This document shows, one piece after another, positions 1 to 9,448 of a stretch of 64,000 nt of DNA. The position numbers and the translations under genes are program-made. The notes below the pieces were generated by a model, which worked only from the letters and a program-made list of their open reading frames with translations, did not search any database and was not told the origin of the DNA. The stretch comes from Comamonas terrigena NBRC 13299 (lineage in GTDB: Bacteria; Pseudomonadota; Gammaproteobacteria; Burkholderiales; Burkholderiaceae_C). The stretch covers positions 3,863,001-3,927,000 of the forward strand of contig NZ_AP019749.1 of the NCBI RefSeq assembly GCF_006740045.1, given 5' to 3'. Position 1 is the stretch's first letter. Each line of letters begins with the position of its first letter.

Positions 1-1
1 C

Positions 2-340
2 ATCGCCAAGAGCATCCGCTTTGGCGCCACCATGGTGATGATCGGTTCGCTGTTTGCCGGCCACGAAGAATCGCCCGGCAAGACCGTGGAGGTGGACGGC
101 GAGCTGTTCAAGGAATACTACGGTTCGGCCAGCGACTTCAACAAGGGCGAGTACAAGCACGTCGAAGGCAAGCGCATTCTGGAGCCCATCAAGGGCCCGC
201 TGCGCAGCACGCTGATCGAGATGGAACAGGACGTGCAGTCCTCCATCAGCTATGCCGGCGGCACCAAGCTGATGGACATCCGCAAGGTCAACTACGTGAT
301 CCTGGGCGGCGACAACGCCGGCGAACACCTGCTGATGTAA
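2..340 (+). CDS. guaC: GMP reductase, C-terminal part (5' end outside window)
   Basis: The 112 visible residues are the C-terminal end of a GMP reductase of the IMPDH/GMPR TIM-barrel family, which converts GMP to IMP with NADPH in purine interconversion. The frame is open from the first bases and ends at TAA (338-340). The stretch around FAGHEESPG, the EYYGSASDF segment that corresponds to the mobile flap, and [12 protein letters not shown] near the end match the GuaC branch typical of Gram-positive bacteria and some proteobacteria better than IMP dehydrogenase. The catalytic cysteine and the start codon lie upstream of the window. IMP dehydrogenase is the alternative, but the short C-terminus without a CBS insert favours GuaC. 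Confidence 0.88.
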   Translation: MAKSIRFGATMVMIGSLFAGHEESPGKTVEVDGELFKEYYGSASDFNKGEYKHVEGKRILEPIKGPLRSTLIEMEQDVQSSISYAGGTKLMDIRKVNYVILGGDNAGEHLLM

Positions 341-653
341 TGAGGTAAGCCCCGACATCCTGCTGCGCGCTCCCGGACGCAGGCAGGCGCAGCCGGCCCG
401 GCGCCGGCTGCAAACTCTTACAATTGAACCGCCGAAGCTGCCTGCGCCCGAAAGCGTTGGAGTTCACGCCACAAACAGCGTGTGTTCCTACTCTGACGAG
501 CACAGGCAGCTTCTTTTTTGATAGCTTAAAAAGCAAAGCTGTTTTGCCGCCAACAGCATACGGGTGCAAGCCATCTGCAAGCTCCGGGCCGCTACACATC
601 GGCATGATCCGCATACACCACACACAACAGCGGACAGCTCGGGAGACACAGCC
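341..653. other. Intergenic region between guaC and the dehydrogenase gene
   Basis: No gene is supported here. There is a strong GC hairpin with arms 389-396 and 404-411 (GCAGCCGG/CCGGCTGC) but no T-run after it. A second hairpin with arms 507-518 and 528-541 (CAGCTT and CTTTTT pairing with AAAAAG and AAGCTG) is followed by TTTT at 542-545 and may end the guaC transcript. The last bases before 654 hold the ribosome-binding site of the next gene. Confidence 0.5.
507..545 (+). terminator. Possible terminator downstream of guaC
   Basis: The arms CAGCTT (507-512) plus CTTTTT (513-518) pair with AAAAAG (528-533) and AAGCTG (536-541), followed by four T residues. The stem is AT-rich and the T tract is short, so this is a weak call. 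It lies 170 bp after the guaC stop. Confidence 0.35.
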
Positions 654-1556
654 TTGACCACCCCCATTCCCCCACCTTTGCGCATTGCCGTACTGGGCAC
701 CGGCTTGATGGGCGCGCCCATGGCCCGCCGCCTGTGTGAGGCCGGCCACCAGGTGCAGGTCTGGAACCGCACCCGAGCCAAGGCCGAGGCACTGCAAGCC
801 TTTGGCGCCACGGTGCACGATACGCCCCGCTCCGCAGCGGCGCACAGCGACATCGTGATCAGCCTGCTGGAAAACGGCACAGTGGTGGGCGAGGTGCTGT
901 TCGGCATGGGCGGCGCAGGCGCCGTGCACGGCATGCACGAGGGCAGCCTGTTCATCGACATGGCATCCATCCAGCCGCGCGAGGCACGCGACCATGCGTC
1001 GCGCCTGGCCGAACGCGGCCTGCGCCATCTGGACGCCCCGGTCTCCGGCGGCACCGTGGGCGCCGACAACGGCACCCTGGCCATCATGGCCGGCGGCCGG
1101 GCCGAAGACTTTGCGGCCGCCCTGCCCGTGTTCGCCGCTCTGGGCCGTGCCACCCATGTCGGCCCGCACGGCACTGGTCAGCTCACCAAGCTGGCCAACC
1201 AGATGATTGTGGGCATCACCATCGGCGCGGTGGCCGAGGCCCTGCTGCTGTGCGCCAAGGGCGGTGCCGACATGGCCAAGGTGCGCGAAGCCATCTCCGG
1301 CGGATTCGCCGACAGCCGCATCCTGCAACTGCACGGCCAGCGCATGGTGGAACGCGACTTTGCCCCGCACGGCAAGATGAGCGTGCAGCTCAAGGACCTG
1401 CGCAACGCCCTGGCCACGGCGGGCGAGATCGGCTTCGATGCTCCGATCACCGAACTCTTTGCCAAGCTCTACGCCGACGGCGTGGAGCACGGCCTGGGCG
1501 GGCTGGACCACAGCGGCCTGTTCGTGGAGCTGGCCAGCCGCAACGCGCTGCAGTGA
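654..1556 (+). CDS. NAD(P)-dependent oxidoreductase, 3-hydroxyisobutyrate dehydrogenase family
   Basis: This 300-residue protein belongs to the beta-hydroxyacid dehydrogenase family (HIBADH, tartronate semialdehyde reductase, GLYR1-like), which oxidises or reduces short beta-hydroxyacids with NAD(P). The N-terminal Rossmann motif GTGLMGAPMARRL follows about 12 residues of lead sequence. The family signature DAPVSGGTVGA lies near residue 125, and the catalytic lysine is expected in KLANQM near residue 180. The start is set at TTG 654 because GGGAG (641-645) lies 8 bases upstream and translation from there begins right before the Rossmann strand; an upstream ATG at 564 would add 30 unconserved residues. 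The substrate cannot be told from sequence. The gene stands alone between guaC and tRNA genes. Confidence 0.85.
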   Translation: MTTPIPPPLRIAVLGTGLMGAPMARRLCEAGHQVQVWNRTRAKAEALQAFGATVHDTPRSAAAHSDIVISLLENGTVVGEVLFGMGGAGAVHGMHEGSLFIDMASIQPREARDHASRLAERGLRHLDAPVSGGTVGADNGTLAIMAGGRAEDFAAALPVFAALGRATHVGPHGTGQLTKLANQMIVGITIGAVAEALLLCAKGGADMAKVREAISGGFADSRILQLHGQRMVERDFAPHGKMSVQLKDLRNALATAGEIGFDAPITELFAKLYADGVEHGLGGLDHSGLFVELASRNALQ

Positions 1557-1607
1557 AGTTTTTGCGTTTTTTTGCACTGCCTGGCTGCGCACTCAAAAAA
1601 AGTGGAG

Positions 1608-1613
1608 CATAAT
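1608..1613 (+). promoter_or_regulatory. Candidate -10 element for the tRNA-Lys pair
   Basis: CATAAT matches the sigma70 -10 consensus at five of six positions and lies about 35 bases before the mature tRNA start. No good -35 hexamer is seen at 17 bp spacing, so the call is tentative. Confidence 0.3.
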
Positions 1614-1648
1614 AGAGGGCTCAGGTTGCAACGCAATCCGAGAAAAGT

Positions 1649-1724
1649 GGGCTCTTAGCTCAGCTGGTAGAGCAGCGGACTCTTAATCCGTTGGTCGAGT
1701 GTTCGAATCACTCAGGGCCCACCA
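1649..1724 (+). tRNA. tRNA-Lys(CTT), copy 1
   Basis: This is a 76-nt cloverleaf with a 7-bp acceptor stem (GGGCTCT with AGGGCCC), a D-arm TAGCTCAGCTGGTAGAGCA, an anticodon stem CGGA/TCCG around the loop CTCTTAA (anticodon CTT, reads AAG), a T-arm with GTTCGAATC, and encoded CCA (1722-1724). It is identical to the copy 135 bp downstream. Confidence 0.97.
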
Positions 1725-1783
1725 CTTTTTTCAGTCGGTCTGAAATTGTTTTTCAGATTGGCGACTTTCGGTTCACACCGAAA

Positions 1784-1859
1784 GGGCTCTTAGCTCAGCT
1801 GGTAGAGCAGCGGACTCTTAATCCGTTGGTCGAGTGTTCGAATCACTCAGGGCCCACCA
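1784..1859 (+). tRNA. tRNA-Lys(CTT), copy 2
   Basis: It is identical over all 76 nt to the first copy, including the encoded CCA (1857-1859). The 59-bp spacer (1725-1783) has no terminator-like T-run after a hairpin, so the pair is probably cotranscribed and processed. A terminator follows at once. Confidence 0.97.
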
Positions 1860-1866
1860 TCTCCAA

Positions 1867-1897
1867 AGCCTGCCTTGGCTCCCAAGGCATGCTTTTT
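1867..1897 (+). terminator. Rho-independent terminator of the tRNA-Lys pair
   Basis: TGCCTTGG (1871-1878) pairs with CCAAGGCA (1882-1889) around a 3-nt loop, extended by a GC pair past one mismatch, and is followed by TTTTT (1893-1897). Confidence 0.75.
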
Positions 1898-2021
1898 CCA
1901 TTCTTCTATCGCTACTTTTGCACAGATAGAAACAATCATTCCCGTCACACGATGTAAATACTGGTGCTTTTTTCAGCATGCGGGCTAAGCTCGAACGCGT
2001 CCCATCTCGCCCTTTTTCGGA

Positions 2022-4349
2022 ATGACGATGTTGCGCTGCAAGAAAAAAAACCTGCTTCGGACTTCCCCGTTTTCCCAGCGCCACATGCTGACGCTTGCCC
2101 TGCTGGCAACCGGCATGCTGCCCTCACAGCCTGCGCTGTGGGCCCAGGAGCGCCCCACCGCGGTCAGCCCCCCCGGCACCACGCTGGCCGAGCTGCCCGG
2201 CCGCCAGATTGATCTGAGCTTTGCCCGCATGGGTGCCACCGGCGGCATCAACCTGCGCGGCACCGAAGGACAAACCACGCTGGACTTCAGCCTGCGGGGC
2301 GACGAGGTGGTGGAAAGCGCCGATCTGCGCCTGGACTACACCTTCTCTCCCGCGCTGCTGGCCGACCTGTCCCACCTCAAGGTCTACCTCAACGACGAAC
2401 TGGTCCAGACCCTGGTCCTGCCCAAGGAAAACCTGGGCAAGCCGCAGCACATCCGCATCCCCATCGATCCGCGCTTTTTTGCGGACTACAACAAGCTGCG
2501 CCTGCAGTTCATCGGCCACTACACCATGGAATGCGAGCTGCCCTCGCACTCCAGCCTGTGGGCCAATCTCAGCGACGAAAGCCGCCTGACGCTGCAGCTG
2601 CGCCAGCTGCAGTTGCCCAACGATCTGGCCCACCTGCCCCTGCCCTTCTTTGACCAACGCGACAACCGCAAGCTGCAGACCCAGTTTGTCTATGCCGCTG
2701 GCGCAGATGCCACCACCCTCAAGGCGGCAGGCATTGTCGCGGCCTGGCTGGGCAAGCAGGCCGGCTACCGGGGCACCTCGTTCACGGCACAGATCGACCA
2801 GTTGCCGGCCGGCCACGGCATCGTGTTCGCCACCAATGCCCAGCGCCCACCCGCATTGCGCCATCTGCCAGCGGTCAACGTGCCCACGCTGCAGCTGGTG
2901 GACCACCCCGGCGTGCCTTCGGCCAAGCTGCTGCTGGTGCTGGGCAAGGACAGCGCCCAGCTGGAAACCGCCGCGCAGGCGCTGGCCGTCGGCCGCGCCG
3001 CCTTCAGCGGTGATATCGTGACGGTCAAGACGCTGGAGCTGCCCGCCCTGCGCAAGCCCTACGATGCCCCGAACTGGATCGCCACCGACCGGCCGGTGCG
3101 CATTGCCGAGCTGGCCCGCGATCCCGGGCAGCTGCAGCTGCGCGGCTATGCGCTCAACGATGCGGTGAACCTCAGCCTGCAGCTGCCGCCCGATCTGTTC
3201 ACCTGGAATGGCAGCACCATCCCGGTGGACCTGCGCTACCGCTACACCCCCAACCAGGTCTCGCAACACGGCATGGTGAGCGTGCTGTTCAACGAACAGT
3301 TTGTGCACTCCTGGCCGCTGGAGCGGGCCACCAGCAAGACTTCCCCTTCGGCCATCCTCAGCCAGGTGAGCAGATGGTCCGGTGATGCCCTGGTGCAGCG
3401 CCACTTCCAGCTGCCTGCCGAACTGCTGCGCAACCAGAACAGCTTCCACGTCGGTGTGCAAATCCCCGCACCGGACATGGGTCGCTGCACCTCCATCACC
3501 CAGCAGGAAATGCGTGCGGCCATCGACCCCGACTCCACGCTCAACATCTCGAAGCTGCACCACTACATCGCCATGCCTGACTTGCAGGCTTTTGCGCGCG
3601 GGGGCTTCCCGTTCAGCAAGTTCGCCGACCTGCAGGAAACGGCGGTGCTGATCCCGGACCAGCCCACGCCGGAAGCCATTTCCACCTACCTGACGGCCAT
3701 TGGCCAGCTGTCGGCCGCCACCGGCTACCCTGGCACCCGCTTCACCTTGCTGCCTTACAGCCAGGCCGACAAAGCCGGGGACCGCGATCTGCTGCTGGTC
3801 GCCGATGGCGCCGCCAACCCCTTGCTCGACCACTGGCACAAGGCCCTGCCCGCCTTGGTGGAAGCCGGCGCGCAGTCGCTGCGCCCGACCGAGCGCGTGC
3901 TGGACACCATTGCCGACCTGATGCGCCTGGACACCAACACCTGGCGCCCCCAGCACGGCGGAGAGGCAACATTGCAGGGCTCCGGCCCGCTGGCAGCCGT
4001 TGCCGGGTTTGAATCTCCGTTGCAAAGCGGCCGCAGCGTGGTGGCCTTGATGGCCAACCAGCCTCAGGCCCTGGAGCTGGTGCGCGACGGCTTGAGCGCA
4101 GTGGACACGCTGCAGCGCATGCGCGGCGACCTGACCCTGCTGCGTGGCAACGCGGCAGAGAGCTTCCGGGTGCAGGATGTGTACTACGTGGGCCAGCTGC
4201 CGTGGTGGACCGCGCTGTGGTACCGGCTGCACGCGCATCCGGTGCTGCTGGCCGTGCTGGGCATCGTGACCGGCCTGCTGTTCACCTTCATGGTCTACGC
4301 CAGCCTGCGCCTGCTGGCCCGCCGCCGGCTGGAACAAGCGGATGCATAA
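2022..4349 (+). CDS. bcsB: Cellulose synthase regulatory subunit BcsB
   Basis: BcsB (775 aa) is the periplasmic, membrane-anchored partner of the cellulose synthase BcsA; it guides the glucan through the periplasm and is needed for catalysis. A basic N-terminus and hydrophobic stretch end at a likely signal cleavage site near ALWA-QE (about residue 42). Alternating carbohydrate-binding and flavodoxin-like domains follow, and a C-terminal membrane helix (about residues 740-765) ends in RLLARRRLEQ, the anchor that docks on BcsA. Length fits the family (about 780 aa). ATG 2022 has only a weak SD (CGGA); ATG 2028 is an equally possible start. It is the first gene of an eight-gene operon and overlaps bcsZ by 8 bp. 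It is unusual for bcsB to lead while bcsA sits near the end. Confidence 0.95.
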   Translation: MTMLRCKKKNLLRTSPFSQRHMLTLALLATGMLPSQPALWAQERPTAVSPPGTTLAELPGRQIDLSFARMGATGGINLRGTEGQTTLDFSLRGDEVVESADLRLDYTFSPALLADLSHLKVYLNDELVQTLVLPKENLGKPQHIRIPIDPRFFADYNKLRLQFIGHYTMECELPSHSSLWANLSDESRLTLQLRQLQLPNDLAHLPLPFFDQRDNRKLQTQFVYAAGADATTLKAAGIVAAWLGKQAGYRGTSFTAQIDQLPAGHGIVFATNAQRPPALRHLPAVNVPTLQLVDHPGVPSAKLLLVLGKDSAQLETAAQALAVGRAAFSGDIVTVKTLELPALRKPYDAPNWIATDRPVRIAELARDPGQLQLRGYALNDAVNLSLQLPPDLFTWNGSTIPVDLRYRYTPNQVSQHGMVSVLFNEQFVHSWPLERATSKTSPSAILSQVSRWSGDALVQRHFQLPAELLRNQNSFHVGVQIPAPDMGRCTSITQQEMRAAIDPDSTLNISKLHHYIAMPDLQAFARGGFPFSKFADLQETAVLIPDQPTPEAISTYLTAIGQLSAATGYPGTRFTLLPYSQADKAGDRDLLLVADGAANPLLDHWHKALPALVEAGAQSLRPTERVLDTIADLMRLDTNTWRPQHGGEATLQGSGPLAAVAGFESPLQSGRSVVALMANQPQALELVRDGLSAVDTLQRMRGDLTLLRGNAAESFRVQDVYYVGQLPWWTALWYRLHAHPVLLAVLGIVTGLLFTFMVYASLRLLARRRLEQADA

Positions 4350-5505
4350 GCCCTCCCACAGCCTGTTGCACCGCCGGCACTGGCTGCAATGGGTGGGAGC
4401 CAGTGCCGCACTGTCCGCCGTGCCCGGGAGCCAGGCCGCCAGCTCCACGGCCGTGGAGGCCAGCTGGCCGCGCTTTGCGCAGCAGTTCATGCAGGCCGAT
4501 GGACGGGTGGTCTCGGACGACGGCAAGCTGTCACTCACCTATTCCGAAGGCCAGAGCTATGCGCTGTTCTTTGCCCTGGTGGCCAACGACCGCCGCCGCT
4601 TCGACACCCTGCTGCACTGGACCCGCGACAACCTCAGCCAGGGCGATCTGGGCCAGCATCTGCCGGCCTGGCTGTGGGGTCGGCAGGACGACGGCGCCTG
4701 GGGCGTGATCGACAGCAATTCCGCATCCGATGCCGACCTGTGGATTGCCTACACCCTGCTGCAGGCCGGGCGCCTGTGGCGCTACCGACCCTACACCGCC
4801 CAGGGCCGCACGCTGGCAGCGCTGATCTGGCAAAAGGAAGTGGCCCAACTGCCCGGGCTGGGCCCCAGCCTGCTGCCGGGAGCGCAAGGGTTTGTGCAGC
4901 AGCCGGGCCAACGCTGGCGGCTCAACCCCAGCTACCTGCCGCTGCAGGTCCTGCAGGCACTGGCCCTGGAGATGCAGGAACCAGGCTGGCAGCAACTGGC
5001 CGATGCCTCGCTGGACCTGCTGGTGCGCAGCGCCCCGGCAGGCATCTCGCCGGACTGGACGCTGTACGACAGCCAGCTGGGCTTTCTGACCGACGAGACC
5101 GACACAGAGGCCCAGGGCCGTGGCGGCTACAACGCCATCCGCACCTACCTGTGGGCCGGCATGCTGCATCCGCAGGCACCGGGGCGCGCACAGTTGCTGC
5201 GGACCCTGGCACCGATGGCAGCCATCGTCGAGCGTGACCAGGCCCCGCCCGAATACATCCACCCGCGCACGCTGGAAATCAGCGGCCCCGGCCCGTCCGG
5301 CTTCAGTGCCGCCATGATGCCCTTTCTGCAGGCCCAGGGCGCCAGCCGCGCCCTCGATGCCCAGCGCCAGCGGTTGCAGGCACAGCCGCTGCGGCCCACG
5401 GCCTATTACGAACAATGCCTGGCACTGTTCGGCCAGGGCTGGATGCGCAAGGACTATGCCTTCACCCCCCAGGGACAGTTGCAACTGCCTTGGTACAAGG
5501 CTTAG
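4342..5505 (+). CDS. bcsZ: Periplasmic endo-1,4-beta-glucanase BcsZ (GH8)
   Basis: BcsZ (387 aa) is the family 8 glycoside hydrolase of cellulose operons. It trims nascent cellulose in the periplasm and affects export and fibre quality. The signal region contains RRHWLQW at residues 11-17, resembling a twin-arginine motif, before a hydrophobic stretch ending near GSQAAS. Glu69 in TYSEGQSYAL is the expected proton donor, and SASDADLWIAY (Asp130 and Asp132) is the conserved GH8 substrate-binding segment. The start overlaps the end of bcsB, which implies translational coupling. bcsC follows 7 bp after the stop. Confidence 0.95.
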   Translation: MHKPSHSLLHRRHWLQWVGASAALSAVPGSQAASSTAVEASWPRFAQQFMQADGRVVSDDGKLSLTYSEGQSYALFFALVANDRRRFDTLLHWTRDNLSQGDLGQHLPAWLWGRQDDGAWGVIDSNSASDADLWIAYTLLQAGRLWRYRPYTAQGRTLAALIWQKEVAQLPGLGPSLLPGAQGFVQQPGQRWRLNPSYLPLQVLQALALEMQEPGWQQLADASLDLLVRSAPAGISPDWTLYDSQLGFLTDETDTEAQGRGGYNAIRTYLWAGMLHPQAPGRAQLLRTLAPMAAIVERDQAPPEYIHPRTLEISGPGPSGFSAAMMPFLQAQGASRALDAQRQRLQAQPLRPTAYYEQCLALFGQGWMRKDYAFTPQGQLQLPWYKA

Positions 5506-5512
5506 GGGCGCC

Positions 5513-8500
5513 ATGCAACGCCGTCCCACCTCCCCCTGGTACTGGGCTGCAGCGATCGGCGTCTGGGCCTGCGCTGCCATCCCCGCCGCCCCCGCGCAGA
5601 CCCGTTCCGCCGGCGATCTCACGGCCGAAGCGGAGATCATCCGCAGCGCGCAGCTGTGGATCAGCAAGCACCGCACCGACCTGGCCCGCCAGCACATCGA
5701 AAAGCTGCTGCTGGTGCACCCCGATTCGGCCTGGGGCCACGCCACCCTCGGCGATATTGCGCTGCGCGAAGGCAAGGCCGACGAAGCCCGGGCCCAGCTG
5801 GAGCTGCTGCGCCGGCAATTCCCCCAGCACCCGGCCACCAAGGAGTTGAGCCTGCTTTCACGCCTGATGGGGCCGGACAGCCAGAAGCTGGCCACCATGC
5901 GGCTGATGGCCCAGGCCGGCCGCCTGCAGGAGGCCGCCACGCTGGCGCGCTCGCTGTTCCCGGACGGCCCTCCTACCTCGGGCTCGATGGCGCTGGAGTA
6001 CTACCAGATCGTCAGCAGCGTCGCACCGGAAGACGACACCGCACTGGACCGCGCACTGCAGCAGCAATACACCCAGACCGGCGATGTGCGCTACCGCATC
6101 CTGGCCCTGCAACGCCAGCTGCGGCACGGCTCGACCACGCCGGCCCTGCTCAATGAAATGGCCCGCTTGGCGGACCAGCCCGGCACCGACGAACAGGCCG
6201 TTCGCAGCCTGTGGAGCTGGGCCATCGACAAACTGCCCTGGAACGCCACCCCCGCCGCAGCCCAGGCCTATCTGCAGCGCTACCCGCAGGACACGGCCAT
6301 GCAGCAACACCTGGCCAAGGCCCATGCCGCCCTTGGCGGCAGCACCGGTGGCACGGTTGCCCCTGCCAGCCCAGGTGGTGCAGTCAGGGCAGAAGCCAAC
6401 GCCGCACCGCCCGCGCCGCCGCCGCCTTCCCCCACCCAGCTGGCACTTCGCACGGCCGACCGCGCGCTGGACCGCAAGGATTTGCCGGCAGCCGACGCCG
6501 CGTACCGCCGCGCCTTGCAACTGTCGCCGCGCAATGCCGAAGCACTGGGCGGGCTGGGCATCGTCGCCATGCGGCAAAGCCAGCATGCCGAGGCCGCCGA
6601 ATTCTTTGCCCAGGCCCTGGCCGTCGAACCCGTGGCCAAGTGGCGCGGGCTGCGCGACACCGCCCGCTTCTGGGCGCTGCTGGCCCGCGGCAATGAGGCA
6701 TTGGATGCCGGTGACACCGCCACCGCCGCGCAGATGGCCGAGCAGGCCCTGGCGCTTCAGCCCACCAACCCCGAGGCCCTGGGCCTCCAGGCCAACACCC
6801 TGCAAGCCCGCGGCCAGCCCCAACAGGCCGAACAGGCCTGGCTGGCGCTGCGGCAAGCCCACCCCGACCACATGCCTGCGGTACGCGCCCTGGTGGGCAT
6901 GTACCTGGAGCAAAACCGCAGCCGTGATGCCGAGCAATTGCTGGCCCAGCTCCCCCCGGCCACGGCGGCCGAGGCGGCCGGCCTGCGCGCCGATCTGCTG
7001 CAGGCACAGGCCGAAGCCGCCCTGGCCCAGAACCAGCCCGTGCAGGCCATGGAGCTGCTGGAGACGGCCTTGCCACTGGCACCCGACAACGCCTGGCTGC
7101 GCCACCGGCTGGCACGCACCTATCTGCAGCAGAAACAGCCCGCCCTGGCCAACGCTGTGATGGCCGATGGCGTGGCCCTCGCCCCCACGGATCCCGACAT
7201 GCGCCAGGCCCGCGCCCTGATCTGGCTGGCCCAGGACCAACCGGATGCGGCCCTGGAAGACATGCAGGCCATTGCGCCGGCGCAGCGTTCACCTTCGCAG
7301 ACCCTGTTGCTGCAGGAAGCCCGGCGGCAGGTGCTGATCGCCCAGGCCCTGGCCCAGGCCGATGCCGGGCAGCGCCAGGCACTGCTGGCCCAGGCGGAAA
7401 ACCTGATCGACCAGGACCCCGATGCCATACGCCAGGTGGCCAATGCCTGGTTCGACATTGGCCAGCCCGAACAGGCCGTGGCCCTGTGGGAGCGCCAGCG
7501 CACCCACCTGCCCGCCACGCCGGCGCTGGACCTGGCCTACGCCCAGGCACTGGACCGCGCCCGTGCCGACACCCGCCTGACCGCCATCCTGCCAGGTCTG
7601 CTGGACCGCAGCGATTGGGCCCCCGAAGACAATGCCAGCCTGCTGGAACTGCAGTCCGGCCTGGAAGAGCGCCGCATTGCCGACCTGCACGGCCAGGGCC
7701 GGATCACCGCCGCCAGGGCTCTGGCGCGCGACGTGCCGCTGCGCGAAGGCCCGGGCATCACCCCGGCGCACACCGCTGCCGCCCGTGCACGCCTGCACAT
7801 GGCCGCCCTGGACAGCGCCGCCGCCCTGCCGCTGCTGCAGCAGGCGGTGGCGGCCGATCCGCAGAACTTCGATCTGCAGGTGGACACGGGCAATGCCTGG
7901 GTCCTGGCCGGCGACAGTCACCAGGCCTTGCCCCATGCCGAAGCCGCACAGGCCATGGCCCCCCAGCAGGCCGCCTGGCGCAAGCTGGCGCTGGTACGGC
8001 TGTGGCAGCGCATGGGCCGCATGGACGAAGCCCAGGCCGTGCTGGACACCGTGGCCCGCGACCCGCAGGCCGACCGCACCGAGCTGCTGCTGCATGGTGC
8101 CCGCCTGCAGCGGGCACAGCGCCATTACGCCCAAGCCTCCCAGCTGTTCGGCCAGGCACTGGACGGCATGGCATCCGCCTCGGCCGCAGAACGCCTGAAT
8201 GTGGAGACGCAGCGCCAGCAGATCGAATCCCGCAGACAGGCCTGGGTGGAAAGCGGGCTGACACGGCTGCACAAATCCGGCACCGATGGCATCTCCACCC
8301 TCAACGGCTGGGAATGGGCCAATGTGGCCTGGATCCCCCGGGGCTACGAAGGGCCCCAGTTCGTGCATGTGGACCGGGTGAGCCTGAACGCCGGTCGCCT
8401 GGCCAATTTCGACCCTGCCTTCTTCAACAGCGGCGACATCGACGACCTGCCCGACGTGGCCCGTTTCGGCCAGTTGGGGGCCTCGGCCGTGCGTGCCCAG

Positions 8501-9445
8501 GACAGCCAGCAGGGCGGCGACTTTCTGCAGCGCTATGCCCAGAGTGGCTGGCGCACCCAGTCCGCGCGCGGCTACAACATCGGTACCGGGCATGACGGCG
8601 ATGATTTCGGCTGGGACCTGGGCCTGACGGGCATCGGCATGCCGGTGACGAATGTGGTGGGGGGACTGCGCTGGAGCCTGCCCACCGCCACCGACACCAG
8701 CTGGACCCTGCGCCTGGAGCGCCGTCCGGTCACGGGCAGCCTGCTGTCCTATGCCGGCGCGCGCGATCCGGTGACCGGCCAGACCTGGGGCGGCGTGGTG
8801 CTCAACACCGCCAGTGCCCGGATTGCGGGCGAAACGGACACCGGCTGGGACCTGTCGGCACAGGCCAGCTGGGGCCTGTATACCGGCAAGAACGTGGCCA
8901 GCAACCAGCGCATGCAGGTCCGCACCACGGCGGGCACCGATGTCTGGCGCACCCCGTTCCAGCGCGTGTACGCCGGCGCCACCCTGACCGCCACGGCCCA
9001 CACCCGCGACCTGTCCGAATACTCCTGGGGCCATGGCGGCTACTACAGCCCCAAGCGCAGCCTGTCCCTGGCATTCCCGGTGGAATGGACCGGCCGCGAA
9101 GGCGCCTGGACCTGGCGCGTCAAGGCCTCGGTCAGCCTGTCGCAAACGGCATCCAGCACCTCGCCCCTGTACCCGCGCCCGGTCCAGATCCCGCCCGCAT
9201 GGCAGGCCCTGGCCTCCGACCTGGGCTACCGCAGCGCCGGCGGCTCCGGCACCGGCTGGTCGTTCGCGGCCACGCTGGAGCGGCAGGTCACGCCCAATCT
9301 GGCCCTGGGTGGACATCTGTCGCTGGACCGATCGGATTACTACGCACCCACCAATGTGATGCTGTATGCGCGTTACTACTTCGACCCCGTGCGCACGCCC
9401 CTGGTCAACTACCCGCGGCCGGTGACACCGTATTCACAGTTCTGA
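5513..9445 (+). CDS. bcsC: Cellulose synthase outer-membrane export protein BcsC
   Basis: BcsC (1310 aa) carries cellulose across the periplasm and outer membrane. A signal peptide (cleavage near PAAPAQ, about residue 27) is followed by about 850 residues of TPR-like helical repeats rich in Ala, Gln and Leu. The last 350 or so residues are a BcsC-type beta-barrel with many aromatic-ended strands, and the protein ends at a penultimate Phe region (PYSQF). An Ala/Pro-rich linker near residues 285-310 breaks the repeat array. ATG 5513 was chosen because AGGGG lies just upstream and a signal peptide follows directly; the frame is open further upstream but only antisense to bcsZ logic. It lies between bcsZ and bcsE with gaps of 7 and 3 bp. 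Confidence 0.94.
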   Translation: MQRRPTSPWYWAAAIGVWACAAIPAAPAQTRSAGDLTAEAEIIRSAQLWISKHRTDLARQHIEKLLLVHPDSAWGHATLGDIALREGKADEARAQLELLRRQFPQHPATKELSLLSRLMGPDSQKLATMRLMAQAGRLQEAATLARSLFPDGPPTSGSMALEYYQIVSSVAPEDDTALDRALQQQYTQTGDVRYRILALQRQLRHGSTTPALLNEMARLADQPGTDEQAVRSLWSWAIDKLPWNATPAAAQAYLQRYPQDTAMQQHLAKAHAALGGSTGGTVAPASPGGAVRAEANAAPPAPPPPSPTQLALRTADRALDRKDLPAADAAYRRALQLSPRNAEALGGLGIVAMRQSQHAEAAEFFAQALAVEPVAKWRGLRDTARFWALLARGNEALDAGDTATAAQMAEQALALQPTNPEALGLQANTLQARGQPQQAEQAWLALRQAHPDHMPAVRALVGMYLEQNRSRDAEQLLAQLPPATAAEAAGLRADLLQAQAEAALAQNQPVQAMELLETALPLAPDNAWLRHRLARTYLQQKQPALANAVMADGVALAPTDPDMRQARALIWLAQDQPDAALEDMQAIAPAQRSPSQTLLLQEARRQVLIAQALAQADAGQRQALLAQAENLIDQDPDAIRQVANAWFDIGQPEQAVALWERQRTHLPATPALDLAYAQALDRARADTRLTAILPGLLDRSDWAPEDNASLLELQSGLEERRIADLHGQGRITAARALARDVPLREGPGITPAHTAAARARLHMAALDSAAALPLLQQAVAADPQNFDLQVDTGNAWVLAGDSHQALPHAEAAQAMAPQQAAWRKLALVRLWQRMGRMDEAQAVLDTVARDPQADRTELLLHGARLQRAQRHYAQASQLFGQALDGMASASAAERLNVETQRQQIESRRQAWVESGLTRLHKSGTDGISTLNGWEWANVAWIPRGYEGPQFVHVDRVSLNAGRLANFDPAFFNSGDIDDLPDVARFGQLGASAVRAQDSQQGGDFLQRYAQSGWRTQSARGYNIGTGHDGDDFGWDLGLTGIGMPVTNVVGGLRWSLPTATDTSWTLRLERRPVTGSLLSYAGARDPVTGQTWGGVVLNTASARIAGETDTGWDLSAQASWGLYTGKNVASNQRMQVRTTAGTDVWRTPFQRVYAGATLTATAHTRDLSEYSWGHGGYYSPKRSLSLAFPVEWTGREGAWTWRVKASVSLSQTASSTSPLYPRPVQIPPAWQALASDLGYRSAGGSGTGWSFAATLERQVTPNLALGGHLSLDRSDYYAPTNVMLYARYYFDPVRTPLVNYPRPVTPYSQF

Positions 9446-9448
9446 GCC

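Noticed and set aside
288-1592. A 434-codon minus-strand frame opposite the 3-hydroxyisobutyrate dehydrogenase-family gene
   Set aside because: It mirrors the real gene, has skewed His/Gln/Ala content and no SD.
2124-4538. An 804-codon minus-strand frame opposite bcsB
   Set aside because: It is antisense to bcsB with no family match; composition is that of a shadow frame.
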